Source: CAWEFA01 sp963851385 (lineage in GTDB: Bacteria > Bacteroidota > Bacteroidia > Bacteroidales > DTGW01). From it: DNA of 64,000 bases. Below are positions 55,942 through 64,000 of this stretch, piece by piece. The translations under genes and the position numbers were made by a program. The stretch spans positions 270,461 to 334,460 of the forward strand of contig CAWKPE010000018.1 of assembly GCA_963851385.1 (NCBI GenBank), in the 5' to 3' direction. The notes beneath the pieces were generated by a model. The model saw nothing but the letters and a program-made list of their open reading frames with translations. It was not told where the DNA came from and ran no database searches. How positions within the stretch are numbered: position 1 is the stretch's first letter; each line of letters begins with the position of its first letter.

Positions 55942-57801
55942 ATGCCAAAAGCAATCCTTGGAATTTCTGCATTCTATCACGATAGTGCAGCTGCTATTGT
56001 GATAGATGGAAAAATAACTGCGGCTGCCCAGGAGGAACGTTTTACCAGGATCAAGCACGATGCTTCATTTCCTGGTAAAGCTCTAAAATTCGTCCTGGAC
56101 GATACCGGGATTGATCCTGTCGATTTGCAGTGCGTAGTATTCTATGATAAACCCTTTATCAAATTTGAAAGATTGCTTGAAACTTACCATGCCTTTGTAC
56201 CAAAAGGATTAGGAAGTTTTATAAATGCAATTCCCGTTTGGATAAAAGAGAAGCTTTTTATGAAAAGCTTTCTGAGAAAACAACTTTTATTAGCTGGCAT
56301 TCCGGATCACGTTCCAATTTTATTTCCCGAACATCACCTTTCACATGCTGCCAGCGCATTTTACCCAGCACCTTTCAATGAAGCGGCAATACTTACGGTC
56401 GATGGTGTAGGCGAATGGGCTACTACTACTATTGGAAAAGGTATAGGTAATAACATTACTATTTTAAAAGAGTTGCATTTCCCCCATTCACTCGGTTTGT
56501 TATATTCAGCGTTTACTTACTATTGCGGTTTTAAGGTAAACAGTGGTGAGTATAAGCTCATGGGTCTAGCTCCGTATGGCATTTCAGGATCTGAAAGAGT
56601 TGAAAAGTATAAATCAATTATTTCAAATGAATTGGTTGATGTCAGACCAGATGGTTCTTTGTTGCTAAATATGAAGTATTTTAATTATGCAACAGGACTA
56701 AGAATGTGTGATGAACGCAAATGGCAAGTGCTTTTCGGAATTCCACGCCGTAGTGAAGAGTCCGAGATATCCCAGCCATATATGGACATGGCTCATGCAA
56801 TACAGCAAGTAACAGATGAAATAGTTCTTAAACTTGCAAGAACAGCAAAAGAATTAACGCAAAGTAAAAACCTGGTTTTGGCTGGTGGTGTTGCCTTAAA
56901 TTGTGTATCGAATGGGAAAATATACGAAAGCGGTCTTTTTGAAAATATATGGATTCAACCGGCAGCCGGAGATGCAGGAGGAGCAATAGGAGCAGCACTT
57001 GCAGCATGGTATCAATATTTTGGGAACCAAAGAAAAACCGATATTCCTGACTCAATGAGAGGTTCATACCTAGGACCTTCATACTCAGATAAAGAAATAG
57101 AAAAGCTTATAATAAGGTTCAATCTGAAGGCAACTTATTTCAACAATTTCGATGATATGACAGTTAAGTTGGCCAACCTGATAAATGAAGGAAAAGTTAT
57201 CGGTTGGTTTCAGGGAAAGATGGAGTTTGGACCACGGGCATTAGGAAACCGAAGTATTTTAGGTGATGCTAGAAATCCTGAAATGCAAAAAAAGATGAAT
57301 CTGAAAATAAAATACCGCGAAAGTTTCAGACCTTTTGCTCCTGCAATTTTAGAAGAAGATATTGCTGAATTCTGCGAATATAAAGCTATTTCGCCTTATA
57401 TGTTATTGGTAATTCCAGTGAATTCAAGACGAAGAAATAAATTACCTGAAAAATATGATGAATCCGATCTTTCAACCCGACTATATTTTCAGCGTTCTGA
57501 TGTCCCTGCAATTACTCACATTGATTTTTCTGCTCGCGTTCAAACTGTAAGCAAAACAACTAATGAAAGATTTTATAAGCTAATTGATGAATTTAAAAAA
57601 CTTACAGGTTATGGCATATTAATTAACACCAGTTTTAATGTCAGAGGTGAACCGATTGTATGTTCGCCAACAGATGCCATTAAATGCTTTATGAATACTG
57701 AGATTGATTATCTTGCAATGAACAATTACTTATTTTCAAAAGAGGAATTGTCTCATTTAAAAGAACATTTCTTTAAAGATTTTAAAGTTGGGACAGATTG
57801 A
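55942..57801 (+). CDS. NodU/CmcH-family carbamoyltransferase (SxtI-like)
   Basis: 619 residues. An N-terminal Kae1-like domain has ISAFYHDSAAAIVIDG, FPEHHLSHAASAFYPAPF (His131, 132, 135, metal/substrate site), TVDGVGEWAT and LAGGVALNCVSNGK. The C-terminal domain has GKMEFGPRALGNRSIL and INTSFNVRGEPIV. Members transfer carbamoyl from carbamoyl phosphate, via carbamoyl-adenylate, to hydroxyls of antibiotics, Nod factors or saxitoxin. Here it follows SxtJ- and DUF5989-like genes, so it is probably the enzyme of that cassette. The acceptor is unknown; no biosynthetic cluster is adjacent. Confidence 0.93.
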   Translation: MPKAILGISAFYHDSAAAIVIDGKITAAAQEERFTRIKHDASFPGKALKFVLDDTGIDPVDLQCVVFYDKPFIKFERLLETYHAFVPKGLGSFINAIPVWIKEKLFMKSFLRKQLLLAGIPDHVPILFPEHHLSHAASAFYPAPFNEAAILTVDGVGEWATTTIGKGIGNNITILKELHFPHSLGLLYSAFTYYCGFKVNSGEYKLMGLAPYGISGSERVEKYKSIISNELVDVRPDGSLLLNMKYFNYATGLRMCDERKWQVLFGIPRRSEESEISQPYMDMAHAIQQVTDEIVLKLARTAKELTQSKNLVLAGGVALNCVSNGKIYESGLFENIWIQPAAGDAGGAIGAALAAWYQYFGNQRKTDIPDSMRGSYLGPSYSDKEIEKLIIRFNLKATYFNNFDDMTVKLANLINEGKVIGWFQGKMEFGPRALGNRSILGDARNPEMQKKMNLKIKYRESFRPFAPAILEEDIAEFCEYKAISPYMLLVIPVNSRRRNKLPEKYDESDLSTRLYFQRSDVPAITHIDFSARVQTVSKTTNERFYKLIDEFKKLTGYGILINTSFNVRGEPIVCSPTDAIKCFMNTEIDYLAMNNYLFSKEELSHLKEHFFKDFKVGTD

Positions 57802-57859
57802 TAGATAAAGTCATTGATTATCATTGATTGGCATTGATGTGAAATAATATTACAATTAT

Positions 57860-57911
57860 TGACAGCGAAGCGTAATGACCTTTTAATGACAGCGAAGCAT
57901 AATGACCTTTT
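57860..57911. repeat. 25-bp direct repeat, two copies
   Basis: Copies at 57860-57884 and 57887-57911 share TGACAGCGAAGC(G/A)TAATGACC and differ at one base. They lie between the carbamoyltransferase and ung genes and resemble fragments of dispersed bacterial intergenic repeats. Confidence 0.7.
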
Positions 57912-57945
57912 TTTCAAATATCTTATCTAATCTTCTGATTCATTT

Positions 57946-58623
57946 ATGGCAAATATAAATCCGGAAATAGAACATAGCTGGAAAGAACTTTTAAACGAAG
58001 AGTTCGGAGCTGACTATTTTTCAAAATTAAAAGAATTTTTAATTGAAGAAAAAAAGCGGTTTATCATTTATCCTCCGGGAAAGCTCATATTTAATGCTTA
58101 TGATAAAACACCGGTAAATAACGTAAAAGTTGTAATTTTAGGACAAGATCCTTATCATGGCGAAGGCCAGGCTCATGGTTTGTGTTTTTCGGTTCAAACA
58201 GCGATAAAACCTCCTCCTTCTTTAATAAATATTTTCAAAGAACTTAAAGATGATCTTGGCCTGAATATTCCAAATCATGGAAATCTTGAAAAATGGGCAA
58301 ACCAGGGAGTACTTCTTCTTAATGCCACTTTAACGGTCAGGGCAAATCAGGCTCGTTCGCATTTTAATAAGGGATGGGAGTATTTTACTGATTCAACGAT
58401 AAGAAAAATTAGCGAGTATAAAAAAAATCTGGTATTCCTGCTTTGGGGAAATGATGCAAAAGAAAAAGAACCGCTAATTGATTCATCAAAACATTTGATT
58501 TTGAAAGCTGCACATCCTTCACCTTTCTCTGCCAGCTATGGTTTTTTTGGATGCAGGCATTTTTCAAAAACCAATAAATACCTTGAAGAACATGGAATAC
58601 CACCTGTTGATTGGCAATTATAA
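57946..58623 (+). CDS. ung: Uracil-DNA glycosylase
   Basis: 225 residues, normal family length. It removes uracil from DNA to begin base-excision repair. The water-activating Asp is in LGQDPYHGEGQAHG (Asp68), and the catalytic His loop is in HPSPFSASYGFFGCRHFSK. VLLLNATLTVRANQ is also present. It is a single-gene unit between the carbamoyltransferase and the metallo-hydrolase. Confidence 0.97.
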   Translation: MANINPEIEHSWKELLNEEFGADYFSKLKEFLIEEKKRFIIYPPGKLIFNAYDKTPVNNVKVVILGQDPYHGEGQAHGLCFSVQTAIKPPPSLINIFKELKDDLGLNIPNHGNLEKWANQGVLLLNATLTVRANQARSHFNKGWEYFTDSTIRKISEYKKNLVFLLWGNDAKEKEPLIDSSKHLILKAAHPSPFSASYGFFGCRHFSKTNKYLEEHGIPPVDWQL

Positions 58624-58639
58624 TTTAGCTTATCTGAAT

Positions 58640-59414
58640 ATGAAACTTCACAGTACTCAACGACAATTCTGCTGGCCCAAGATTTCTTGCCACTCATGGT
58701 TTGTCATTTTATATTGAAGCCGATATTAATGTTCTTTTCGATTCCGGGCCTGACAGTACCTTTCTTGAAAATGCCAAAAGATTAAATTTAGAACTCAAAC
58801 CTGAATATACAGTATTAAGTCATGGCCACTGGGATCATGGAAATGGACTAATTTATGCCCCGGGCAAATCTTTGGTTTATCATCCTGGTTGTTTTATTAA
58901 AAGATATAGTAAAGTCAAAGATATTTATGTAGGTCTTAACATAACTGAAAATGAACTATCAAAAAAATTCACACTAATTCCATCTTTGAAACCTGCAGAG
59001 CTTTCATCAGCTATCAATTTCTTGGGTGAAATCCCCCGTATCAATGATTTTGAAGCAAAACAAACTGATTTTATAGATGCAAATGGCAAAGAAGATTTTA
59101 TACTTGATGATTCTGCCCTGGTTATTTCAACAAAAGATGGTTTGGTAGTAATTAGCGGATGTGCACATGCTGGGATTTGCAATACAATTGAGTATGCTAT
59201 CAAAGTTACAGGTAATAATAAGGTAGATGCAGTTTTTGGAGGTTTTCATCTGAAATCAGCTGGAGAGCAAACACAAAAAACATTAGAATATTTTAAAGAT
59301 CATCATATTGAGAAAGCTTATCCTTCTCATTGTACTTCATTACCCGCGTTATCAGAGTTTTATAAAGTCTTTAAACTGCCTCAGGTTTTGACAGGAAATT
59401 ATTATAATTTTTGA
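58640..59414 (+). pseudogene. Metallo-beta-lactamase-fold hydrolase, frameshifted at codon 4
   Basis: ATG 58640 begins MKL, but the family sequence continues one base later: from 58650 the other frame reads TVLNDNSAGPRFLATHGLSF, then VLFDSGPDSTF, the metal site LSHGHWDHGN and a C-terminal HLKSAGEQTQK. A spare C at 58649 explains the shift. In the working frame a TGA at 58641-58643 lies just upstream and no ATG exists, so only a poor TTG at 58701 could start it. The protein would be a 257-residue MBL hydrolase of the 7,8-dihydropterin-synthase-like type. Mutation or base-calling error are both possible. Confidence 0.8.
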
Positions 59415-59469
59415 TTTTAAAACGATCTACGTGAGATTATAAGAATACTTTCTCGGTCTCCAATAACAC

Positions 59470-61437
59470 CTATTCCCCAGAATATGGCCTATTCCCATGC
59501 TGAATTCTTCGCGTAATGATTCTTTTGTAACTTTTATCAATAGTTAAAGGAACTTTTTCAACAAGTATGTTACTCGTATCAAGTCCAAAGGCTTTTACTT
59601 CGCTTATACCCATTCTATGTACCAAGTTATACATGCCCATTACAAACTTCTGATAAGGTGAAAAGTCGAAATCATAATTTGGAATACGATCAATTATAAC
59701 AAACATAAAATCACTATCTATATTGAATCTGCGTAATGATTCATATCGGCTTGTCAAATCTATTTCGTTGTTCATTTCCATTTCGTCAAGCACTTGTTTA
59801 AAGTACAAATTAATTCGAGGCTCGACTTTAAATCCAAGGCGAAAATCAATTTTTATGATTGTCTTTGATACTATCTGAGTCAGTTCGTATTCAAATGTAT
59901 ATGGATCATCCAGAATATCTACATGCAGGAGCCAATACACATCAGCTCTTTTAGGTTGTTTATTAAGAATTGAGTACATAATTTTTGACTCTATTTCATC
60001 CCTGTTGTTAGCTCTGGTAATATAAACAAGATTTGTTGCATATTTGGGAACACTTTTGTCCTTGCTAAGAGCTGTAATTACATCCGTATAATCAGACAGT
60101 TTAACAAAAGCGATAAAGCTGTTCCTGAATTTCCTGGCATTATACCAGCCATACATTATGATAAAGAAAATGCTTGCCACAAGAATAGTAAACCAACCAC
60201 CATAGGCAAATTTATGCAGGTTGGCAATAAGGAAAGAACCTTCAATTAAAGCATATAAAAAGACAAATGCACTAATAACATATGAATTTATTCTTTTCAT
60301 CATTAAATAGAACATCAGCAAAGTAGTTGTCATTATCATGGTTATAGTTATGGACAAACCATAGGCAGCTTCCATCTTTGAAGATTGCTGAAAGAAAAGA
60401 ATAACAAACACGCATCCAAAATACAAAACCCAATTTATAGCCGGCATATAAATTTGACCCCTGATATTTGTTGGGTATAATTTCTTCATTTTTGGCCAAA
60501 GATTAAGTGAAATGGCTTCACTGATCAGTGTATAAGAACCACTAAGTAAAGCCTGACTGGCAATAATAGCAGCTGATGTAGCAATTATAATACCCGGCAT
60601 TAAAAACCATTTTGGCATCAAGGCAAAAAACGGATTATCTCCCGAAAACTTGTGTGAAAGCAACCATGAACCTTGTCCGAGATAATTGAGAATCAATGTA
60701 ATTTTAACATAAATCCACGTAATTCGTATGTTTTTAAGTCCGCAGTGGCCAAGATCAGAATAAAGAGCTTCTGCACCCGTTGTACACAGAAATACAGCGC
60801 CCAGTAAAAGAAAACCTCCCGGATATTGTTCAAGTAAAATATATGCATAATATGGATTAAAAGCTTTCAGTACATAAGGCGAATCAGATATATGCACTAG
60901 TCCAAAAATGCCTAACATCAAAAACCAGATAAACATGATTGGACCGAACGAACTGCCAAGTTTTTTTGTGCCGAATTGCTGAAATATAAATAATACGGTT
61001 ATAATCAGTAATCCTATGGGAAGGACATTTAATGAAGAATATTTTATTTGCAAACCTTCGACAGCAGATACAACTGTAATTGCAGGAGTTATAATACCAT
61101 CTGCAAGTAAGGCACTTCCGCCAATAATTGCAAATATATATCCCCATTGCATTTTACGGCGAATAAGAGCAAATAGTGAAAAAATACCACCTTCACCCTT
61201 GTTATCTGCCCTTAAGGTTATTATTACATATTTGAGAGTAGTTTGAAGGGTGAGTGTCCAAATGATGCAAGATAGTGCACCAAGTATAAAATTCTGATCA
61301 TAGTGTAAGGTGCTACCCGCAATGGCCCTCATAACGTACAATGGCGATGTACCTATATCACCATAAACAATTCCTAATGTAATTATAAGCCCCGACAGGC
61401 TTACGCCCGCTATCTTCCCTACTTGATCTTTCTTCAT
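59470..61437 (-). CDS. kup: Kup potassium uptake transporter
   Basis: 655 residues with about 12 membrane helices in the first 430 and a C-terminal cytoplasmic domain. GIVYGDIGTSPLYVMRAI, IISVRADNKGEGG-type text (here ITLRADNKGEGGIFSLFAL), GGSALLADGIITPAITVVSA and TTGAEALYSDLGHCG are hallmark motifs. It imports K+ with protons. It is 16 bp after the PiT phosphate transporter gene on the same strand, so the two may form one transcript. Confidence 0.96.
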   Translation of the reverse strand: MKKDQVGKIAGVSLSGLIITLGIVYGDIGTSPLYVMRAIAGSTLHYDQNFILGALSCIIWTLTLQTTLKYVIITLRADNKGEGGIFSLFALIRRKMQWGYIFAIIGGSALLADGIITPAITVVSAVEGLQIKYSSLNVLPIGLLIITVLFIFQQFGTKKLGSSFGPIMFIWFLMLGIFGLVHISDSPYVLKAFNPYYAYILLEQYPGGFLLLGAVFLCTTGAEALYSDLGHCGLKNIRITWIYVKITLILNYLGQGSWLLSHKFSGDNPFFALMPKWFLMPGIIIATSAAIIASQALLSGSYTLISEAISLNLWPKMKKLYPTNIRGQIYMPAINWVLYFGCVFVILFFQQSSKMEAAYGLSITITMIMTTTLLMFYLMMKRINSYVISAFVFLYALIEGSFLIANLHKFAYGGWFTILVASIFFIIMYGWYNARKFRNSFIAFVKLSDYTDVITALSKDKSVPKYATNLVYITRANNRDEIESKIMYSILNKQPKRADVYWLLHVDILDDPYTFEYELTQIVSKTIIKIDFRLGFKVEPRINLYFKQVLDEMEMNNEIDLTSRYESLRRFNIDSDFMFVIIDRIPNYDFDFSPYQKFVMGMYNLVHRMGISEVKAFGLDTSNILVEKVPLTIDKSYKRIITRRIQHGNRPYSGE

Positions 61438-61453
61438 TTAATTACGTTATCAT

Positions 61454-62869
61454 TTATCGCATTATCCATCGTAAAAACAGAAAAATTGCACCTGATAATA
61501 CTATTGTAACCGGCAATGTTATCAACCAGGCAACCAAAATATTTCTTACAGTTTTCATTCTTAAATTTTTCAACCCTTTTTGAGCAACCATTGATCCTGC
61601 AACACCTGAAGATAATACATGGGTTGTGCTTACCGGCAGCCCGAATGCTGAAGCCATTTGTATTGTTGCAGCCGCAACAATCTCTGCACTAGCTCCCTGT
61701 GCATATGTTAATGGCGTTTTTCCAATTTTTTCACCAACAGTAACTACTATTCTTTTCCAACCTATCATTGTGCCAATGCCCAATGAAAGAGAAATCATTA
61801 TAATAACCCACCAGGGTGAATATTCAGTAAATGTTTTGATTGAGGCAATATTTTTTTCAAGATTACATATTTCCTTTTTTGTCAATGAAATTGCTGGCTG
61901 ATCAAATGAGTGTGATAACAACTTATTTGTTTCTTTTGACAATTCCAATATATCTTTTCTAAGTTGAAAATTTTGTATGCCTTTTAACTCATCAAAATTT
62001 ATAACACCAGTAATAATTGATTTAATATTTTTTGTTTTTTCTATTAGTAATCTGCTTGTAATTTTATCTTCAATATCAAGATTTACCGAGTCAATTTTAG
62101 ATAAAGACTCTTCTATTAAAACTACTTTTTCATATAAAAGTTCTGGAGATTTTGATCTATCAATGGCAAATTTCGCGGGTATCAATCCAATAAGTATAAT
62201 CATTATAAGACCAACCCCTTTTTGTCCATCATTTGAACCGTGAGAAAAACTTACACTTGTACAGGTTAAAATTAATATTATTCTTATCCAAAATGGTGGA
62301 TGTTTTCGTTTAGAATTTTCTTCGAAAATTATATCTTTTTTAACATACTTTTTTAATAATGCCATTAATCCTAAGGTAAGTCCAAAACCAATTACAGGTG
62401 ATATTAACAATGAAAGTCCAACATCTTTGACTTTTGACCAATTTAAAGCAATTTCATTAACGCTGGGTAAGAGTAGGTAAGCAATTCCAACTCCAAAAAT
62501 AGAACCAATTAAAGTATGAGAGCTGGAACAAGGTAAACCAAGATACCATGTGCCAAGATTCCAGAGTATTGCTGTTAATACTAATGCCAAAATCATTGCT
62601 ATTGCATGATAACTGTTCTGATCAACCAAGGCAGCAATAGGCAAGAGATTAATAATCCCTATAGCTACGGCAATTCCACCTACATAAACTCCTAAAAAAT
62701 TCCACATGCCTGACCATATTACTGCAGAAGTAGGTTTCAATGATTTTGTATAAATAACTGTTGCAACTGCGTTAGCTGTATCATGAAAGCCATTAATAAA
62801 TTCAAAAGCACACGCAGCTAGCAAACATAGTACTAATAGTATTGTCAAATCTAAACTTAAACCGAACAT
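61454..62869 (-). CDS. PiT-family inorganic phosphate transporter
   Basis: 471 residues with about ten membrane helices and a central cytoplasmic loop (about 230-330). The conserved signature is GFHDTANAVATVIYTKSL near the N-terminus, with SSHTLIGSIFGVGIAY, SHGSNDGQKGVGLIM and SAFGLPVSTTHVLSSGVAGS. It is a low-affinity phosphate carrier. A coiled loop with LSKIDSVNLDIEDK is unlike most PiT proteins. It lies upstream of kup and is preceded by a 442-bp gap. Confidence 0.92.
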   Translation of the reverse strand: MFGLSLDLTILLVLCLLAACAFEFINGFHDTANAVATVIYTKSLKPTSAVIWSGMWNFLGVYVGGIAVAIGIINLLPIAALVDQNSYHAIAMILALVLTAILWNLGTWYLGLPCSSSHTLIGSIFGVGIAYLLLPSVNEIALNWSKVKDVGLSLLISPVIGFGLTLGLMALLKKYVKKDIIFEENSKRKHPPFWIRIILILTCTSVSFSHGSNDGQKGVGLIMIILIGLIPAKFAIDRSKSPELLYEKVVLIEESLSKIDSVNLDIEDKITSRLLIEKTKNIKSIITGVINFDELKGIQNFQLRKDILELSKETNKLLSHSFDQPAISLTKKEICNLEKNIASIKTFTEYSPWWVIIMISLSLGIGTMIGWKRIVVTVGEKIGKTPLTYAQGASAEIVAAATIQMASAFGLPVSTTHVLSSGVAGSMVAQKGLKNLRMKTVRNILVAWLITLPVTIVLSGAIFLFLRWIMR

Positions 62870-63220
62870 AAATTAATTTTTTTGATTGATGAATTGTTAG
62901 AAACAGTTTACTTATAGTTGAATCTATAATTTAAATAATTTTTATGGACTGGTAAGTAAAATGTTTACAAGCATACTATTTGAAGGAAGATAATTACAAC
63001 GAATTGAGTAATGTTGAAAATGAAAAGTTTTCATATTTTTCTTATTCATTATATAGCTTCTGCAATTTCTAATTGAATTATAAAATATTGAATATAAGAT
63101 ATTTAACATTTTTTAACTTTGCAGAAAACTTTGCAAAGTTATATAATAAATAATTATTTCGATATTAAAATTAAGTATTCTGCTAAATTGAAAGTTTGTC
63201 TTAAAATAAAAGAATAATAA

Positions 63221-63294
63221 AACACTAAGGCGCAAAGACACTAAGAATAATCAATTTGATTTATCTTACTTCACGTCTCTGCGCCTATGCGTTT
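63221..63294. repeat. Imperfect intergenic palindrome
   Basis: CACTAAGGCGCAAAGACACTAAG near the left and its approximate reverse complement CTTCACGTCTCTGCGCCTATGCG at the right form a foldback, similar in wording to the palindrome at 18151-18240. It is one member of a dispersed family. Apart from this repeat the 442-bp gap (62870-63311) shows nothing recognisable. Confidence 0.6.
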
Positions 63295-63311
63295 AGATAT
63301 AGATTGTTTTC

Positions 63312-64000
63312 TTATTCCTTCAGTCCATCTTCACCAAACAGTTCTCTGCGGGTATCAATTTTTTGTTTATGCCTAACCCTTCTGAATTTTAACTTGCTTG
63401 TATATCCTATATAATACATCACTGGAATTAAGATAAGAGTAAGGAACGTGGCAAAAGACAGTCCAAATATAATGGTATAAGCCAAAGGTCCGAAAAACAT
63501 CTTGTTCTCACCTCCAAAATGGATATGTGGATTCAGGTGTGTCAGGAGAGAAGCGAAATCAATATTAAAACCGATTGCAAGAGGAACTAATCCAAGTATT
63601 GTTGCAGTTGCAGTAAGTACAACCGGTGTAATTCTTGTTTTTCCTCCCTGGATAATGGCTTCGCGTGTCCTTAGTCCCCGTGATCTCATAACATCAGTAA
63701 ACTCAACGAGAAGAATTCCGTTCCTTACAACAATTCCAGCCAGGGCAACCACTCCCATCCCGGTCATAATGATCGAGAAAGGCATATGGAATATAGTAAA
63801 TCCCAACAAGACCCCTATTAAGCTGAACAATATTTCAGACAATATAATAGCAGTTTTTCCAATTGAATTAAACTGTGTAATAAGAATAAATAAAATCAGG
63901 AACAAGGAAAGCAACATTGCCTTTCCTAGAAACATCATAGATTCTTTCTGATCTTCCTGTTCACCGGTTATATTTATGTCAACACCTTCCGGCTTTGAAA
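63312..64000 (-). CDS. RND efflux transporter permease, C-terminal part
   Basis: The frame stays open to the right edge, so only about the last 230 residues are present and the rest lies outside the window. It has the family end: GEQEDQKESMMFL, ITQFNSIGKTAIIL, FHMPFSIIMTGMGVVALAGI, VVRNGILLVEFTDVMRSRG and LTATATILGLVPLAIG, with a basic tail. It is the inner-membrane pump of an AcrB/MexF/CusA-type tripartite exporter; substrate cannot be told from this part. Partners (membrane-fusion and outer-membrane proteins) are not visible. Confidence 0.9.
   Translation of the reverse strand, partial: SKPEGVDINITGEQEDQKESMMFLGKAMLLSLFLILFILITQFNSIGKTAIILSEILFSLIGVLLGFTIFHMPFSIIMTGMGVVALAGIVVRNGILLVEFTDVMRSRGLRTREAIIQGGKTRITPVVLTATATILGLVPLAIGFNIDFASLLTHLNPHIHFGGENKMFFGPLAYTIIFGLSFATFLTLILIPVMYYIGYTSKLKFRRVRHKQKIDTRRELFGEDGLKE

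Overview
The window is AT-rich bacterial DNA from a member of the Bacteroidota, most likely an environmental or uncultured Bacteroidales-like lineage. The evidence is a set of type IX secretion (T9SS) and gliding genes (gldKLMN, a PorP/SprF protein, gldH, porW/sprE, porX), the Bacteroidota gene order holB-ricT-gldH, PorT-type barrels, and TAnnTTTG-type promoter elements. No rRNA, CRISPR array or prophage was seen. One tRNA-Gln was found.

Layout. 1-10.8 kb is an accessory-looking stretch. It holds a frameshifted acyl-CoA synthetase, a nitroreductase lipoprotein gene split by a complete IS5-like element, an SH3 lipoprotein, a GH78-like lipoprotein lacking the usual catalytic acids, yebC, a radical SAM gene with a small yebC 3' remnant beside it, and a beta-propeller gene with a nonsense codon. 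10.8-19.8 kb is housekeeping: argG, tRNA-Gln, pgk, holB-ricT-gldH, trmB and an alkyltransferase-like gene, a 650-bp repeat-rich and structured gap, then mrp and nfu. 19.9-26.1 kb carries porW, porX, tsaE and ald. 26.2-32.2 kb carries a wza/wzc pair, mlaEF and manC. 32.2-38.2 kb is the T9SS core, transcribed leftwards as porP-gldK-gldL-gldM-gldN. 38.4-49 kb has an arginase-fold protein, an outer-membrane barrel, topA, a class A PBP, a fused oligopeptide ABC ATPase and radA. 49-55 kb has a frameshifted heptose adenylyltransferase gene, a flippase-like membrane protein, panD, panC, a truncated-type glycogen synthase and glmS. 55.1-57.8 kb is a three-gene cassette (SxtJ-like protein, DUF5989 miniprotein, NodU/CmcH carbamoyltransferase) resembling sxtI-J-K of saxitoxin clusters. 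57.9-64 kb has ung, a frameshifted metallo-hydrolase, kup, a PiT phosphate transporter and the C-terminal end of an RND pump.

How the genes work together. PorX (regulator), PorW, PorP, GldK, GldL, GldM, GldN and GldH all belong to one T9SS/gliding machine but lie in four places. MlaEF, Wza/Wzc, ManC and the class A PBP serve the cell envelope. Mrp and Nfu are an Fe-S carrier pair, and PanC and PanD supply pantothenate.

The most notable observations are the IS insertion whose precise removal restores an intact reading frame, the SxtIJK-like cassette with a heptamer tandem array directly upstream of its miniprotein gene, the structured intergenic element near 17.9-18.1 kb, and four unrelated genes each broken by one single-base lesion. 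The last may be real decay or base-calling error; sequence alone cannot decide.
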